Shown: positions 18,256 through 28,780, counted from the first letter of the stretch. The stretch: 64,000 nt of DNA from Kangiella spongicola (GCF_003194565.2 NZ_QICH01000002.1:310001-374000), one strand, 5' to 3'. A program made the numbers and translations. The notes: generated by a model not told the origin, from the letters alone.

Positions 18256-18675
18256 ATGCCCCAACCTTTTCATTTAGCTATTCCAGTTCATGACCTAAAA
18301 CTGGCGCGCCAATTTTATGGTGAGTTATTAGGATTCAACGAGGGGCGCTCTAGCGACCACTGGATTGATTACGACTGCTACGGCCACCAACTGGTCGTCC
18401 ATTTGGATGAATCAATGCAGCCAAAATCAGCCAGTACTTCAAAGGTGGACGGGCATGGCGTGCCTATTCCACACTTTGGCGTTGTGCTCGATATGCAACA
18501 GTGGCGCTCTTTAGCGGAACATTTAAACAAACATCACGTGGAATTTTTGATAGAGCCTTATATTCGATTTGAAGGAAAGCCCGGTGAACAGGCAACCATG
18601 TTCTTTAACGACCCTTCTGGTAATGCCCTTGAATTTAAAGGCTTTAACAATATGGATGACTTGTTTAAGTCGTAA
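18256..18675 (+). CDS. VOC-family (glyoxalase-like) protein
   Basis: This 139-residue protein has a single vicinal-oxygen-chelate domain: PFHLAIPVHDLKLARQFYGE at the N-terminus, HQLVVHL in the middle and MFFNDPSGNALEFKGF at the C-terminus. The His and Glu ligand positions of the two beta-alpha-beta modules are present, consistent with a metal-dependent dioxygenase, lyase or resistance protein. The substrate is unknown. Confidence 0.88.
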   Translation: MPQPFHLAIPVHDLKLARQFYGELLGFNEGRSSDHWIDYDCYGHQLVVHLDESMQPKSASTSKVDGHGVPIPHFGVVLDMQQWRSLAEHLNKHHVEFLIEPYIRFEGKPGEQATMFFNDPSGNALEFKGFNNMDDLFKS

Positions 18676-18761
18676 CCCCGACACCTTTATGGAAATTATT
18701 TTCATTTGATTTTGCAGAAGCTGTGTTTATTATAGTGCTTTAGCCATCAACCAAAGAGTTT

Positions 18762-18956
18762 ATGAAGAACAAACAGCCAGAAGGAAATCATGGAACTACC
18801 TATATCGGTGCTTTTATTGCCATCGGTGTTGGTATTGGCACAGCACTAGGAGTCGCACTCAACAATATGATGCTAGGAATGGCAATTGGTGTAGGCGCGG
18901 GAGCAGTCGCAGGAATAGCCCAAGAAATCAAAAAGCGTAAGTCACGGGCAAAATAG
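18762..18956 (+). CDS. small glycine-zipper membrane protein
   Basis: This 64-residue protein has a hydrophobic stretch of about 45 residues rich in spaced Gly and Ala (IGAFIAIGVGIGTALGVALN, then MAIGVGAGAVAGIAQE), enough for two membrane helices, and a basic tail KKRKSRAK. AAAGAG lies before the ATG. It resembles the many short Gly-zipper proteins of unknown function in Gram-negative bacteria. Confidence 0.65.
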   Translation: MKNKQPEGNHGTTYIGAFIAIGVGIGTALGVALNNMMLGMAIGVGAGAVAGIAQEIKKRKSRAK

Positions 18957-19135
18957 TACTCACCCACTTTGCTCAATAAACCACCGGTTTTGCTCAAATA
19001 TTTAGCCCTACTATCAAAGCCTAGTTTAAAAGCTATCAGGTTTCCCTTGTCGCATACAATTCGTTAGAATAGATGACTATTTGCTAGCCATTAAACGAGG
19101 GCTAGGCACAACAAAAGGTATCTATTGGACATTGT

Positions 19136-19969
19136 ATGGGCATTCAGCTAAAGACTCCTGAAGAAATTGAAAAGATGCGCGTCGCAGGCCGTTTGGCTGC
19201 GGAAGTTCTAGAGATGATTGGTGAGCACGTCAAAAAAGGTGTCACCACCGAAGAACTGAATCAAATTTGCCACGACCATATCGTGCACAAGCAAGGCGGC
19301 TACCCAGCTACTTTGTACTATGGTGGCTCTCCCTATCCAGTTCCACTCGACGAAGACGGTAATCCGACTCAGCCTTTAGTTGGCGGTGGTTTTACTAAGT
19401 CAATTTGTACTTCGGTTAACGACGTTGTGTGCCATGGTATTCCTAACAAAAAGCCTTTACGCAATGGCGACATTTTTAACTTAGACGTAACTGTGATTAA
19501 AGACGGTTATCACGGCGACACCAGTAAAATGTTTGTTGTCGGCGAGCCGACGCCACAAGCCAAAAAGCTTATCCAAGTTACTCAAGAAAGCCTTTACCTT
19601 GCGATTGATATGGTAAAACCTGGCGCACGTTTAGGTGATATCGGCTATGCCATCCAGCGTTATGCTGAAGGTAAAGGATACTCTATCGTTAAAGAATATT
19701 GTGGCCACGGTATTGGCGCTAAGTTCCACGAAGAGCCACAGGTCACTCACTACGGCCGCCCTGGCACAGGTGTCGAATTGCAGGAAGGTATGACATTTAC
19801 CATCGAGCCCATGGTGAACGTTGGTAAGCGTCACGTTAAACATAACAAAAAAGACGGCTGGACAGTATTAACAAAAGATCGCTCTTTGTCCGCTCAATGG
19901 GAACATACATTATTAGTCACTTCGACTGGCGTTGAGGTACTCACCCGCCGTCAAGAAGAACCCTTCTAA
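19136..19969 (+). CDS. map: methionine aminopeptidase type I
   Basis: Map removes the initiator Met from nascent proteins. The 277 residues show all five metal ligands: Asp in FNLDVTV, Asp in HGDTSKMF, His in CGHGIG, Glu in FTIEPM and Glu in SAQWEHTLL. The substrate loop CTSVNDVVCHGIP is intact. It is slightly longer than E. coli Map (264) through insertions around the early YGGSPYPVPLDEDGNPTQP stretch. It begins the plus-strand group map-glnD-dapD-yffB-dapE. Confidence 0.97.
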   Translation: MGIQLKTPEEIEKMRVAGRLAAEVLEMIGEHVKKGVTTEELNQICHDHIVHKQGGYPATLYYGGSPYPVPLDEDGNPTQPLVGGGFTKSICTSVNDVVCHGIPNKKPLRNGDIFNLDVTVIKDGYHGDTSKMFVVGEPTPQAKKLIQVTQESLYLAIDMVKPGARLGDIGYAIQRYAEGKGYSIVKEYCGHGIGAKFHEEPQVTHYGRPGTGVELQEGMTFTIEPMVNVGKRHVKHNKKDGWTVLTKDRSLSAQWEHTLLVTSTGVEVLTRRQEEPF

Positions 19970-19983
19970 GCGGGCTTCTGTAA

Positions 19984-22635
19984 GTGGCAAGTCCAGATAA
20001 ATTTAATTACCTCCCGAAAGCAGCCGATTTACTCAAAAAGAGCCAATCGGCTGAGGGCATTGAACGCCTTAAAGTCTATAAAGGCTATCTTCAAGCAGGC
20101 TTAGACGCACTGACCAAACAGTTCCAAAAAGGCACCAGTATTATTCAGCTGTTGCGCGCCCGCAGCGCCTTAATGGACCATATTTTAATCACTAGCTGGT
20201 CGCAGTTTTCCGTCAACAGCAATGCGGCTTTAATCGCCGTTGGTGGTTATGGCCGTGAAGAGTTACAACCCTATTCTGACATCGATATCTTAGTATTATT
20301 AAGCGAGTCTGATGATGCCAAGGGAAGACAGCCCGAACTCGAAGCTTGGTTAGCTTTTTTGTGGGACATTGGGCTGGAAGTTGGCCACAGTGTTCGAACC
20401 ATAGAGCACTGCGAAGAGCTAGCGTTAGAAGATATATCGGTCGCCACTAACCTCATTGAGTCGCGCTACTTGTGTGGCGATCGTTTACTGCTCAAAGAAT
20501 TAGATGAAAGAATTAAGAAGCCTGAGTTTTGGCCATCCGAAAGCTTTTTCAAAGCCAAGCTTAACGAGCAAATCACTCGCCACGTTAAATTCAAAGAAAC
20601 TTCCTTTAATTTAGAGCCGAATATTAAATCCAATCCGGGCGGACTGCGTGACTTGCAAGTGATCCAGTGGATTACTTTAAAACACTTTAAAAGCAGTAGT
20701 TTGCATGATTTGATTAAATACGGCATTTTTACCCGACGCGAGTATCGTAGCTTATTGAATGGGCAACAATTCCTGCATCGTGTACGTTTCGCGCTGCACG
20801 TTTTAAGCAATAAACGTGAAGATCGCTTATTGTTTGAACACCAGAAGAAAGTCGCTGAGTGGATGGGCTTTGAGGATCACGATAACAAGTTAGCCGTAGA
20901 GCATTTGATGCAGCGTTATTATCGTGCGGTCATGATTATTCGTAACCTCAATGAGCTGTTCCTACAGATTTTTGAGCAAGAGTATTTGCAACTTGGGCAA
21001 AACGCTAATTTTATAGATTTAGACGAAGACTTTTATCTGCATAACCAAAGAATCGGTATAAAAGATCCTGATTTATTTCTACACAAGCCTCATGCGTTAA
21101 TTAAAATCTTCCGCCACATAGCACTGAACCCTGAAATTATTCAGATCGAAGCCAAGACCATGCGGAAAATTCGTTCTAGCCAACAGATGGTCAACAAAAG
21201 CTATCGCCGTGATCCAATAAACATTAGCTATTTCAAAGAGTTTTTAGCAACTAAGCAGATGACCAGTCGTGGCTTTACGCTAATGAAGCGTACCAATATT
21301 CTTGGCGCTATGATTCCAAAATTCGCGCAGATTGAAGGTCAGATGCAGTTCGATTTATTCCACGCTTACACCGTGGACGAGCATACCCTATTCCTTTTGC
21401 GTTACATCATTCGCTACAACAAGCCTGAGTTTCAGCATGAGTTTCCGCTTTGCCGAAAAATCATGAAAACTTTAGTTGACCCAACGCCTTTGTACCTCGC
21501 CGCTATCTTCCACGATATCGGTAAAGGTCGTGGCGGTGATCACTCGGAGCTCGGCGCCGTCGATGCTTTAGAATATTGTAAGTCTATTGGTCTCGAGAAT
21601 CATATTTCAGAGCTTGTTGCTTGGTTAGTGAAAAATCACCTAATCATGTCGCTTGTAGCACAGCGCAAAGATATTAGCGACCCTGACGTTATCGAGCGTT
21701 TCGCCAGTCGCGTGCCCTCGATTTTGCACTTAGAATTACTTTATGTGCTGACGGTTTCTGATATCCGAGCGACCAACCCGACCTTGTGGAATTCGTGGAA
21801 AGAGTCGCTACTTAAAGAGCTGTTTTTAGCGACTAAGCATTATTTAACACAGTCCACTCCCCGCGCGAACCAAAGTGAAATGCTTGAAGACACACGTCAA
21901 CAAGTCATCGAGCAGTTTACTAAGTCAGGTGAGTCTGTAGAGCCTGTTAGGGAGCTACTTGTTGAGCTGGGTAATGATTACCTATTACGCTATCATCCTG
22001 AACAAATTATTTGGCAAACTGAGCAGTTGTTATCACAACCTGAACTGCCTTATGTCGCCATAAAGAATCACCGATCACAAGCGGGCACTGAGGTTTTTAT
22101 CGCGATAGAAGATCAGCCAGATTTGTTCGCGTCTATAACGGCACTATTGAGTCAGAATCATTTGAACATCCAAGCGGCAACTTTATTTACCTCGCCGAAA
22201 GGCTTATGTCTCGATACTTTTATTGTATTGGATGAACAAGGCTACCCTTTATCTTACGAGCAGCGTATCCAAGAAATCCAAGACAACTTAATTGATGGCT
22301 TATCCAATATGAAAGGCTTAGACTTGTCGATTAGTCGTGCCATACCATCAAAACTGAAATACTTTACGGTCAAAACTCGAATCGAGATATTTAATGACCC
22401 GAACAAAGCATTTACCACTCTTGAAATCACAGCGCTCGACCGCCCCGCCCTCTTGGCTAATATCGGGCAAGCATTCAGAGATTGTGATATCGAGGTGCAC
22501 TCGGCAAAAATTGTAACCCTTGGCGAACGTGTCGAGGATACTTTTACCATCAGTGATGGCAACAACCAGCCGATTACTGATGAAACCAAGATTCAACAAA
22601 TTAAGCAACATCTAGAGCAAGCGATTAACGCTTAA
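19984..22635 (+). CDS. glnD: bifunctional PII uridylyltransferase/uridylyl-removing enzyme GlnD
   Basis: GlnD senses glutamine and uridylylates or deuridylylates PII, controlling nitrogen assimilation. Its 883 residues run in order: nucleotidyltransferase domain ([17 protein letters not shown], about 82-98), helical linker, HD domain ([20 protein letters not shown], about 510-530), and two C-terminal ACT domains (starting [16 protein letters not shown] and [19 protein letters not shown]). The start is GTG 14 nt after map, with no strong SD, so translational coupling is likely. Confidence 0.97.
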   Translation: MASPDKFNYLPKAADLLKKSQSAEGIERLKVYKGYLQAGLDALTKQFQKGTSIIQLLRARSALMDHILITSWSQFSVNSNAALIAVGGYGREELQPYSDIDILVLLSESDDAKGRQPELEAWLAFLWDIGLEVGHSVRTIEHCEELALEDISVATNLIESRYLCGDRLLLKELDERIKKPEFWPSESFFKAKLNEQITRHVKFKETSFNLEPNIKSNPGGLRDLQVIQWITLKHFKSSSLHDLIKYGIFTRREYRSLLNGQQFLHRVRFALHVLSNKREDRLLFEHQKKVAEWMGFEDHDNKLAVEHLMQRYYRAVMIIRNLNELFLQIFEQEYLQLGQNANFIDLDEDFYLHNQRIGIKDPDLFLHKPHALIKIFRHIALNPEIIQIEAKTMRKIRSSQQMVNKSYRRDPINISYFKEFLATKQMTSRGFTLMKRTNILGAMIPKFAQIEGQMQFDLFHAYTVDEHTLFLLRYIIRYNKPEFQHEFPLCRKIMKTLVDPTPLYLAAIFHDIGKGRGGDHSELGAVDALEYCKSIGLENHISELVAWLVKNHLIMSLVAQRKDISDPDVIERFASRVPSILHLELLYVLTVSDIRATNPTLWNSWKESLLKELFLATKHYLTQSTPRANQSEMLEDTRQQVIEQFTKSGESVEPVRELLVELGNDYLLRYHPEQIIWQTEQLLSQPELPYVAIKNHRSQAGTEVFIAIEDQPDLFASITALLSQNHLNIQAATLFTSPKGLCLDTFIVLDEQGYPLSYEQRIQEIQDNLIDGLSNMKGLDLSISRAIPSKLKYFTVKTRIEIFNDPNKAFTTLEITALDRPALLANIGQAFRDCDIEVHSAKIVTLGERVEDTFTISDGNNQPITDETKIQQIKQHLEQAINA

Positions 22636-22658
22636 TCTACATATTTATAGGAACCGTT

Positions 22659-23483
22659 ATGTCTTTGCAAAATACTATCGAACAAGCTTTTGAAAACCGC
22701 GATTCGCTTTCTCCAAGCTCAGCACCGGCGGACATTAAAGAGGCTGTTACAGAAGCATTAAACCTACTCGACTCAGGCCAAGCGCGAGTTGCTGAGAAAA
22801 AAGATGGCGACTGGATCGTTAATCAGTGGTTAAAAAAAGCAGTTCTTTTATCGTTCCGCTTAAATGAAAACAAAGTCATCGATACAGAATTGGCACAATT
22901 TTATGACAAAGTGCCAATGAAGTACCAAGGTATGAGCGAAGAGCAATTCAAAGCTGGTGGGACACGTGTTGTGCCACACGCCATCGCGCGTCACGGCTCC
23001 TACATTGCTAGCAATGTGGTACTGATGCCAAGCTACACCAATATTGGAGCCTACATTGATGAAGGCACCATGGTCGACACTTGGGCAACCGTTGGCTCCT
23101 GTGCGCAGATCGGAAAAAACGTACATTTATCAGGTGGCGCCGGTATTGGAGGTGTTTTAGAGCCATTACAAGCTGGCCCAACTATTATTGAAGACAACTG
23201 CTTTATTGGCGCACGCTCTGAAGTAGTCGAAGGCGTTATTGTTGAAGAAGGTGCTGTTTTATCAATGGGCGTATTCATTGGCCAAAGTACTAAGATTTAT
23301 AATCGACTAACTGATGAAGTGACTTACGGTAGAGTTCCAGCCGGCTCGGTTGTGGTTCCTGGTAGCTTACCTTCGGAGTGCGGTAAATATAACTTAAATT
23401 GTGCTGTTATCGTTAAGCAAGTTGATGCGAAAACTCGCGCTAAAACTAGCGTTAACGAATTATTACGTTTAGGCAAAGATTAA
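22659..23483 (+). CDS. dapD: 2,3,4,5-tetrahydropyridine-2,6-dicarboxylate N-succinyltransferase
   Basis: DapD transfers succinyl from succinyl-CoA to tetrahydrodipicolinate in the succinylase branch of diaminopimelate/lysine synthesis. The 274-residue length equals the E. coli enzyme. The N-terminal helical domain precedes a left-handed beta-helix with hexapeptide turns ([20 protein letters not shown], then [18 protein letters not shown]). It is followed by yffB and dapE, and DapE acts two steps later. Confidence 0.97.
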   Translation: MSLQNTIEQAFENRDSLSPSSAPADIKEAVTEALNLLDSGQARVAEKKDGDWIVNQWLKKAVLLSFRLNENKVIDTELAQFYDKVPMKYQGMSEEQFKAGGTRVVPHAIARHGSYIASNVVLMPSYTNIGAYIDEGTMVDTWATVGSCAQIGKNVHLSGGAGIGGVLEPLQAGPTIIEDNCFIGARSEVVEGVIVEEGAVLSMGVFIGQSTKIYNRLTDEVTYGRVPAGSVVVPGSLPSECGKYNLNCAVIVKQVDAKTRAKTSVNELLRLGKD

Positions 23484-23519
23484 GTTTAAAGCATTAGTTA
23501 AAAGGTTTAGGTATTAGTT

Positions 23520-23864
23520 ATGGTAAAGATTTACGGCATTCCAAACTGCGATACAGTGAGAAAAGCAGTGAAATGGTTAGAAGCTAAAGACATCGAGCAT
23601 GAGTTCATCGACTATCGCAAGAACCCGTTGGAACGTTCGACTTTAGAAAGCTGGGACAAAGCAATTGGTTGGGAAAAGTTGCTTAACAAGCGTAGTACCG
23701 CTTGGCGTCCACTTGAACAGTCAGTGAAAGATAATATTGATCGTGACTCGGCTATCGACTTAATGCAAAGCAAAGTGACTTTGATTAAAAGACCAGTACT
23801 AGTCAAAGGCGATGAAGTTCATTTGAGTTTCAAGCCTGAACAATACCAAGATATTTTTAGCTAA
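23520..23864 (+). CDS. yffB: ArsC/Spx-family protein YffB
   Basis: This 114-residue thioredoxin-fold protein of the ArsC/Spx superfamily starts [20 protein letters not shown], with the single N-terminal Cys of YffB types in place of CxxC. The later stretch [20 protein letters not shown] corresponds to the conserved Arg/Pro loop. The position between dapD and dapE is conserved in gammaproteobacteria but the function there is unclear. It is 8 nt before dapE. Confidence 0.92.
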   Translation: MVKIYGIPNCDTVRKAVKWLEAKDIEHEFIDYRKNPLERSTLESWDKAIGWEKLLNKRSTAWRPLEQSVKDNIDRDSAIDLMQSKVTLIKRPVLVKGDEVHLSFKPEQYQDIFS

Positions 23865-23872
23865 GGCAGATT

Positions 23873-25012
23873 ATGACTATCGATGTTATTGAGTTAGCCA
23901 AAAACCTGATTAACCGTGAATCGGTGACGCCGCATGATGCCGGTTGTCAAAAGCTGATGATAGACCTGCTCGATGAGCAAGGTTTTGAACACGAAATCAT
24001 GGACTTTGAAGACACTCAAAACTTTTGGGCCATTCGCCAAGGCGCAACGGAAGAACCAGTTTTTGTGTTTGCAGGTCATACCGACGTAGTTCCTGCAGGC
24101 AATTTAGATGATTGGCATACGCCGCCTTTTGAAGCGACGATAAAAGATGGTTATCTTTACGGTCGTGGCGCCGCTGATATGAAAGGTAGCCTAGCAGCTA
24201 TGGTCGCGGCCACAGAACGCTTTGTCACTGACTACCCGGATCATAAGGGCTCGATTGCATACCTAATTACTAGTGATGAAGAAGGCCCTTTTATCAACGG
24301 TACAGTACGCGTGGTCGAAGAATTAATGAAACGTAACCAACGCTTCGATTACAGCGTGGTTGGTGAACCTTCCAGCACTGCTGTACTTGGCGACGTTATC
24401 AAAAACGGGCGTCGTGGCTCGCTAACCGGATTTTTAAAGATTCTCGGTACTCAAGGTCATGTCGCCTACCCGCATTTAGCGGATAACGCCATACATAAGT
24501 CTTATAAAGCTCTAAATGCTCTGGCAGAAGAACATTGGGATGATGGAAATGAATTTTTCCCACCAACCAGTTTTCAGATAGCGATCGAGAATGCTGGTAC
24601 AGCGACCAATGTTATCCCTGGTGAAAAATATGTTGAGTTCAATTTCCGCTACTCCACAGAGTCCACTGCGGATGGCTTAAAAAAGCGAGTCACTGATATC
24701 CTGGACAGCTTCGACTTAGACTATCAGTTGGACTGGAAGTTAAACGGCGAGCCATTTCTGACGCCTGAAGGCGAATTGCTTACTGCCGCAAAGAATGCGG
24801 TACGTGAAAACTGTAATATTGAAGCTGAAGCACTAACCAGTGGCGGAACTTCCGATGGACGTTTCATCGCAAAAACTGGCGCCGAAGTGGTTGAGATTGG
24901 TCCTGTGAACAAAACGATTCATAAGATTAACGAATGCGTCAAAATCGACGAACTCAAAACCTTAGTGGATGTTTATTACAGTGTTTTAAAACACCTTTTA
25001 GCTAAAGAGTGA
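23873..25012 (+). CDS. dapE: succinyl-diaminopimelate desuccinylase
   Basis: DapE hydrolyses N-succinyl-LL-diaminopimelate in lysine and peptidoglycan precursor synthesis. It is an M20 dinuclear zinc enzyme of 379 residues. Ligand motifs are [11 protein letters not shown] (His, about 70), [15 protein letters not shown] (Asp, about 103), [12 protein letters not shown] (catalytic Glu pair, about 138) and VGEPSS. The C-terminal zinc His lies in [20 protein letters not shown]. It ends 1 nt before the next gene. Confidence 0.97.
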   Translation: MTIDVIELAKNLINRESVTPHDAGCQKLMIDLLDEQGFEHEIMDFEDTQNFWAIRQGATEEPVFVFAGHTDVVPAGNLDDWHTPPFEATIKDGYLYGRGAADMKGSLAAMVAATERFVTDYPDHKGSIAYLITSDEEGPFINGTVRVVEELMKRNQRFDYSVVGEPSSTAVLGDVIKNGRRGSLTGFLKILGTQGHVAYPHLADNAIHKSYKALNALAEEHWDDGNEFFPPTSFQIAIENAGTATNVIPGEKYVEFNFRYSTESTADGLKKRVTDILDSFDLDYQLDWKLNGEPFLTPEGELLTAAKNAVRENCNIEAEALTSGGTSDGRFIAKTGAEVVEIGPVNKTIHKINECVKIDELKTLVDVYYSVLKHLLAKE

Positions 25013-25013
25013 T

Positions 25014-25730
25014 ATGAAGAGTATAGATAATTCCATGATGACACCCGAGCAACTCATTGGGTTGGATCAGAACCACCTAATTAATGTTGTTGATAACAGC
25101 GAGTTATTAGGGCAAAAATTCGAATGCCACCATGAGGTGCTAATTCCAATTGCAAAATTAATTCGTCAGTCTGAGCTCGACGGAGTCCCGCTTCGGGTTA
25201 TCAGTAGCTATCGTAGCTTCGAGCGACAAGCTGAAATCTGGAATTACAAATATAACAATGATGTTGAATTAAACTTACGCGATGGCACCACCGTCAACTC
25301 TTTTGAGTTATCGCCTAAAGAGCGTGTCGATGCAATCCTACACTACAGTGCCATTCCAGGCACCAGCAGGCACCACTGGGGAACGGACTTTGATGTATTC
25401 GATGCGGCAGCAATCGATCAAGGCTACGAAGTTAAGCTCACTGAAGAAGAGTTCGAAGATAAAGGCCCTTGTTCGCGTTTAGATGAATGGTTAGATTACA
25501 ACCTTGAGTCTTTTGGTTTCTTTAAACCTTATCGCGAGGACAAAGGTGGCGTCGCTTGCGAGCCATGGCACATCAGCTACAGACCGATTGCAGAAAAAGC
25601 ATTAAAGGAGTTTCCGTTAGACTTTTTGAAAGAAACGTTAAGAGAAAAAGATATAGGCGGTAAAGACAATATCAATTCAAGGCTGGAAAGCCTTGCTAGG
25701 AAATACGTGTATAATATTTGTACAGAGTAA
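25014..25730 (+). CDS. M15-family D-alanyl-D-alanine carboxypeptidase-like protein
   Basis: The VanY/M15B fold shows the LAS zinc motif GTSRHHWGTDFDVFD (His and Asp, about 118-128) and a later EPWHISYR holding the third ligand, His. The N-terminal RVISSYRSFERQAEIWNYKY is also typical. There is no signal peptide, so despite the usual peptidoglycan role it may be cytoplasmic, for example in cell-wall recycling or peptide hydrolysis. It begins 1 nt after dapE and is probably cotranscribed with it. Confidence 0.88.
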   Translation: MKSIDNSMMTPEQLIGLDQNHLINVVDNSELLGQKFECHHEVLIPIAKLIRQSELDGVPLRVISSYRSFERQAEIWNYKYNNDVELNLRDGTTVNSFELSPKERVDAILHYSAIPGTSRHHWGTDFDVFDAAAIDQGYEVKLTEEEFEDKGPCSRLDEWLDYNLESFGFFKPYREDKGGVACEPWHISYRPIAEKALKEFPLDFLKETLREKDIGGKDNINSRLESLARKYVYNICTE

Positions 25731-25781
25731 TTCTATAGTGATTCATTACTCTATCATTCTATAGCGAAACAAGGAGCGATT

Positions 25782-25922
25782 ATGTTGAAAGCGATTTTGA
25801 TTACGTTATTAATTTTCGCCATTATTGGCGCAACTTTGTTTGTGCTAAAACGAAACAACAAATTCAAAGTTCCTAAAGGTGTAAAGCCACAGCCTTACAA
25901 GGATGATGAGGATGATTACTGA
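25782..25922 (+). CDS. 46-residue single-pass membrane peptide (DUF2897-like)
   Basis: A short frame with a strong SD (AAGGAG, 6 nt before the ATG) encodes a hydrophobic N-terminal helix (AILITLLIFAIIGATLFVL) followed by KRNNKFKVPKGVKP and an acidic tail ending KDDEDDY. The size, single helix and KxKVPK motif recall DUF2897 proteins of gammaproteobacteria, but the match is from memory. It lies downstream of the M15 gene on the same strand. Confidence 0.72.
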   Translation: MLKAILITLLIFAIIGATLFVLKRNNKFKVPKGVKPQPYKDDEDDY

Positions 25923-25945
25923 TAGGTATATCGGCAATCATCCTC
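25908..25945. terminator. inverted repeat between convergent genes
   Basis: GAGGATGATT (25908-25917, inside the end of the small gene) pairs perfectly with AATCATCCTC (25936-25945) across an 18-nt loop. It sits between convergent genes and may end transcription on both strands. There is no T tract, so efficient intrinsic termination is uncertain. Confidence 0.4.
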
Positions 25946-25953
25946 GATAAAGA

Positions 25954-26694
25954 TTACTTCTCTAAAAACTTCTTAAAGATAGCCTTAGCTTCGTCGCTGG
26001 TTAACAGCGATGAGAAGCTTCGTGCTTCACGCTCTATTGCTTTACTGACTAACCCAGAATTCGAACGCAATAATTGACGGCTCACTCTTAAGGCATGAGC
26101 AGGTTTGCTCGCGAGTTTCTCGGCTTTGTTTTGTGCAACCTCATAATATTTATCGACCGCAACAACATCATTAATAATGCCAAGTTCTTTTGCTTTCGCA
26201 GCATCGAACGGCTCCGCTAACAGTAACAGCTCTGCGGCTCTAACATAACCAATCTGGCGCGTTAGTAAGTAACTAGAACCAGCCTCAGGACAAAGCCCTA
26301 AGTCAACGAATGGTAAACTGAAATAGGTTTGGTCTGTAGCGTAGACAAGGTCGCAGTGAAGCAACAAGGTGGTTCCTATTCCAACGGCAGGCCCTGAAAC
26401 GGCGGCCACCATCGGCTTGTCGAAATTGGTCAACTCATGCAAAAACTTTAAGACCGGACTTCCCTCTTCCAATACAGGTTGCTTTAAAAAATCGGCAATG
26501 TCGTTACCTGCTGAAAAGCACCCTTCGCTGCCTTTAAAAAGAACCACATTCACTTCATCATTAGCTTTAGCCGACTTTAGAGTCGCCGACAACGCATCGT
26601 ACATTTCTGAGGTTAATGCATTTTTCTTATCTTCACGATGGAAGCTGATATGAAGGACTTTATTGATTAATTGAGAAGTCACTAACTCGGACAT
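25954..26694 (-). CDS. enoyl-CoA hydratase/isomerase family protein
   Basis: This 246-residue crotonase-fold protein has the first oxyanion-hole segment SEGCFSAGNDIADFL (about 60-74) and the second segment KPMVAAVSGPAVGIGTTLLL (about 93-112). Where hydratases carry a catalytic Glu near GLxPEAG it reads GLCPEAGSSYLLTRQIG, so Glu is present and hydratase or Delta3-Delta2 isomerase activity is plausible. The acyl-CoA substrate cannot be told. It is transcribed alone. Confidence 0.88.
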   Translation of the reverse strand: MSELVTSQLINKVLHISFHREDKKNALTSEMYDALSATLKSAKANDEVNVVLFKGSEGCFSAGNDIADFLKQPVLEEGSPVLKFLHELTNFDKPMVAAVSGPAVGIGTTLLLHCDLVYATDQTYFSLPFVDLGLCPEAGSSYLLTRQIGYVRAAELLLLAEPFDAAKAKELGIINDVVAVDKYYEVAQNKAEKLASKPAHALRVSRQLLRSNSGLVSKAIEREARSFSSLLTSDEAKAIFKKFLEK

Positions 26695-26768
26695 GTTATG
26701 GCCTCTTGAACTAGGTAGATTTTAGTTCCAAAAAGATAACACATCCGAGCAGATAGGGATAGGTTCGG

Positions 26769-28178
26769 TTACTTTTGGTTGAAACCTGTACCGAAATCAC
26801 CGTTCATCTGAGCTGAAAGATAAGCAAAGATTACATAAGCCGCCGTATTTTGCTTCAAAGACTCAGGATCGACTTTATCCAAAGTATCGTTTGGTGTGTG
26901 ATGGTAGTCGAAATAGTCGGTTCCATCTTGGCGTAGAGAAAAGACCGAAATCCCCTTCCCGCGCAGAGGAATAAGATCTGGGCCACCACCAGCATTGTTG
27001 TTACCGTAGCTAATACCTAAAGGTGCCATGACGTCTGCCATCTGCTTCACTGCAGGTATCGCTTCAGGCTTAACCTTAGAATCGATTCGCCAAATTTTAC
27101 CAGCGCCAAAATCTGACTCAGCGGCAGTGATGATATTTTTAATATCATCTTTATGTGCTTCGGCGTATGCCTTTCCGCCTATTAAGCCCTGTTCTTCGTT
27201 TGCAAACATAATAACGCGGATAGAACGCTTTGGACGCTCTGGTAAATCTAATATTAACTTTGCCGCAGCAACTGTAATACCAATCCCAGCACCATCATCT
27301 AAAGCACCAGTGCCTAAGTCCCATGAATCTAAGTGTGCACCGATAATTACGTATTCTTCAGGTTTTTCGCTACCCGTGATCTCACCAATAACATTATGGC
27401 TGGTGTATTCTTCACCATTTTTAGCACCTATCGTCATTTTCACAGTGACAGGCTTACCACGGCGAATCATGTTCTCTAGCAAGTCCGCATCAGGAGCCGA
27501 TAAGGCAGCCGCAGGGATTTTTGTGATTCCCTCTTCATAACGCATAACGCCTGTATGTGCCATACGGTGCGAATCGGTTCCGATTGAACGGATTAAAATG
27601 CCCACTGCACCTTTTTTAGCTGCTTCAGATGCGCCTTGACCTCTTGCGGCCACAGCAGGTCCATAACCTGAGCCGTCTCTAGCACGCTCCATACGATTCT
27701 TAATAAAAACTATTTTTCCCTTAGCAGCATCAGCTGGAGCAGCTTTTAAAGCCTCTAGATCCTCAAACTCAATGATTTCTGCCGACAAGCCACCTTCAGG
27801 GGTCGCCACACTAAAACCCAAGGCAGTGATAACTAGTGGTTGTGGGTAGGGGGATAAAACCTCTGCGCTCTCGACGCCACGCTTCCAGGTTGGAAAAGTG
27901 ACAGGCTCAGTCCACACTTTATCGAAACCTAGCTCTTCTAATTTAGCCACGCCCCACTTCACCGCAGCCGCGTCGCCTGGCGTTCCCGCCATTCGAGGTC
28001 CTACTTCAGTGGTGAGCGATTCAACAATGTCGTAATCCAGCGAGCTATCCAGAGCCTTGTCTCTTAGTTGTGCTGCGACTTTTAAGTCTTCATCATCAAA
28101 GTTAGGGGCATTATTCGCCACTGCGCTAAAAGCAATAAAGCATGATACAACTAGTGTCGATACATATTTCAGTTTCAT
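26769..28178 (-). CDS. exported M28-family metallopeptidase (carboxypeptidase Q-like)
   Basis: The signal peptide (about 1-21, ending SAVANNAP) is followed by a segment TEVGPRMAGTPGDAAAVKWG, a PA-domain insertion, and the M28 zinc site. The ligands are His/Asp in IIGAHLDSWDLGTGALDDGA, the Glu pair in FANEEQGLIGGKAY, Asp in AESDFGAG and His in DYHHTPNDTLD. The arrangement matches plasma glutamate carboxypeptidase-like aminopeptidases and dipeptidases. It is one of several exported peptidases in the window, consistent with growth on proteins. Confidence 0.92.
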   Translation of the reverse strand: MKLKYVSTLVVSCFIAFSAVANNAPNFDDEDLKVAAQLRDKALDSSLDYDIVESLTTEVGPRMAGTPGDAAAVKWGVAKLEELGFDKVWTEPVTFPTWKRGVESAEVLSPYPQPLVITALGFSVATPEGGLSAEIIEFEDLEALKAAPADAAKGKIVFIKNRMERARDGSGYGPAVAARGQGASEAAKKGAVGILIRSIGTDSHRMAHTGVMRYEEGITKIPAAALSAPDADLLENMIRRGKPVTVKMTIGAKNGEEYTSHNVIGEITGSEKPEEYVIIGAHLDSWDLGTGALDDGAGIGITVAAAKLILDLPERPKRSIRVIMFANEEQGLIGGKAYAEAHKDDIKNIITAAESDFGAGKIWRIDSKVKPEAIPAVKQMADVMAPLGISYGNNNAGGGPDLIPLRGKGISVFSLRQDGTDYFDYHHTPNDTLDKVDPESLKQNTAAYVIFAYLSAQMNGDFGTGFNQK

Positions 28179-28300
28179 AAGATACTCTTCGAAAATTTAA
28201 TTCTGCTTGTTTATACCCTCTTAACTTGTCATCGACTCAAGATTGACAGTCTCCATACCAAGGGGCTAGAGTAGCTAAAAGGTTTTGCCGAGGAAAAATC

Positions 28301-28780
28301 ATGCCTACCATATACGATTATTCGGCCGTTTTAAATAACGGCCAAGAAGTTTCGCTCAAAGAGTATCAAGGAAAAGTGTTACTGATTGTTAATACAGCCA
28401 GTGCTTGTGGTTTTACCCCACAATACGAAGGGCTTGAAAAGCTGTATCAAGAATTTTCTGGTCAAGGATTAGAAGTCCTAGCCTTCCCCTGTAACCAGTT
28501 TGGCAAGCAGGAGTCCGGCTCAGATGACGAGATCAAGAATTTCTGTGACTTGAATTTCAATATTTCTTTTCCACTGTTCCAAAAAGTTGACGTTAATGGT
28601 GATAATGCTCATCCTCTCTACCAACATTTGAAAAAAGAAGCGACCGGCCTATTAGGTTCACAGAAAATTAAGTGGAATTTCACAAAATTCTTAGTCGATA
28701 AAGACGGCAAAGTCATCGAGCGCTATGGCTCAATAACAAAACCAGAAAACATCAAAGACGACATAAGGAAACTGCTTTAA
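28301..28780 (+). CDS. glutathione peroxidase family protein
   Basis: This 159-residue thioredoxin-fold peroxidase carries a Cys-containing active site, NTASACGFTPQYEGLEKLY (Cys about 36). It also has the conserved AFPCNQFGKQE (Cys about 64 and Gln) and KWNFTKFLVDKDG (Trp/Asn), giving the Cys-Gln-Trp-Asn tetrad. The second Cys suggests a thioredoxin-dependent type. Its stop overlaps the start of the SDR gene by 1 nt (TAATG). Confidence 0.94.
   Translation: MPTIYDYSAVLNNGQEVSLKEYQGKVLLIVNTASACGFTPQYEGLEKLYQEFSGQGLEVLAFPCNQFGKQESGSDDEIKNFCDLNFNISFPLFQKVDVNGDNAHPLYQHLKKEATGLLGSQKIKWNFTKFLVDKDGKVIERYGSITKPENIKDDIRKLL

Noticed and set aside
27028-27540. 170-residue frame on the plus strand
   Set aside because: It is antisense to the M28 peptidase gene, whose zinc ligands and signal peptide are intact. 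Its composition is a shadow of that gene and it has no promoter or SD.
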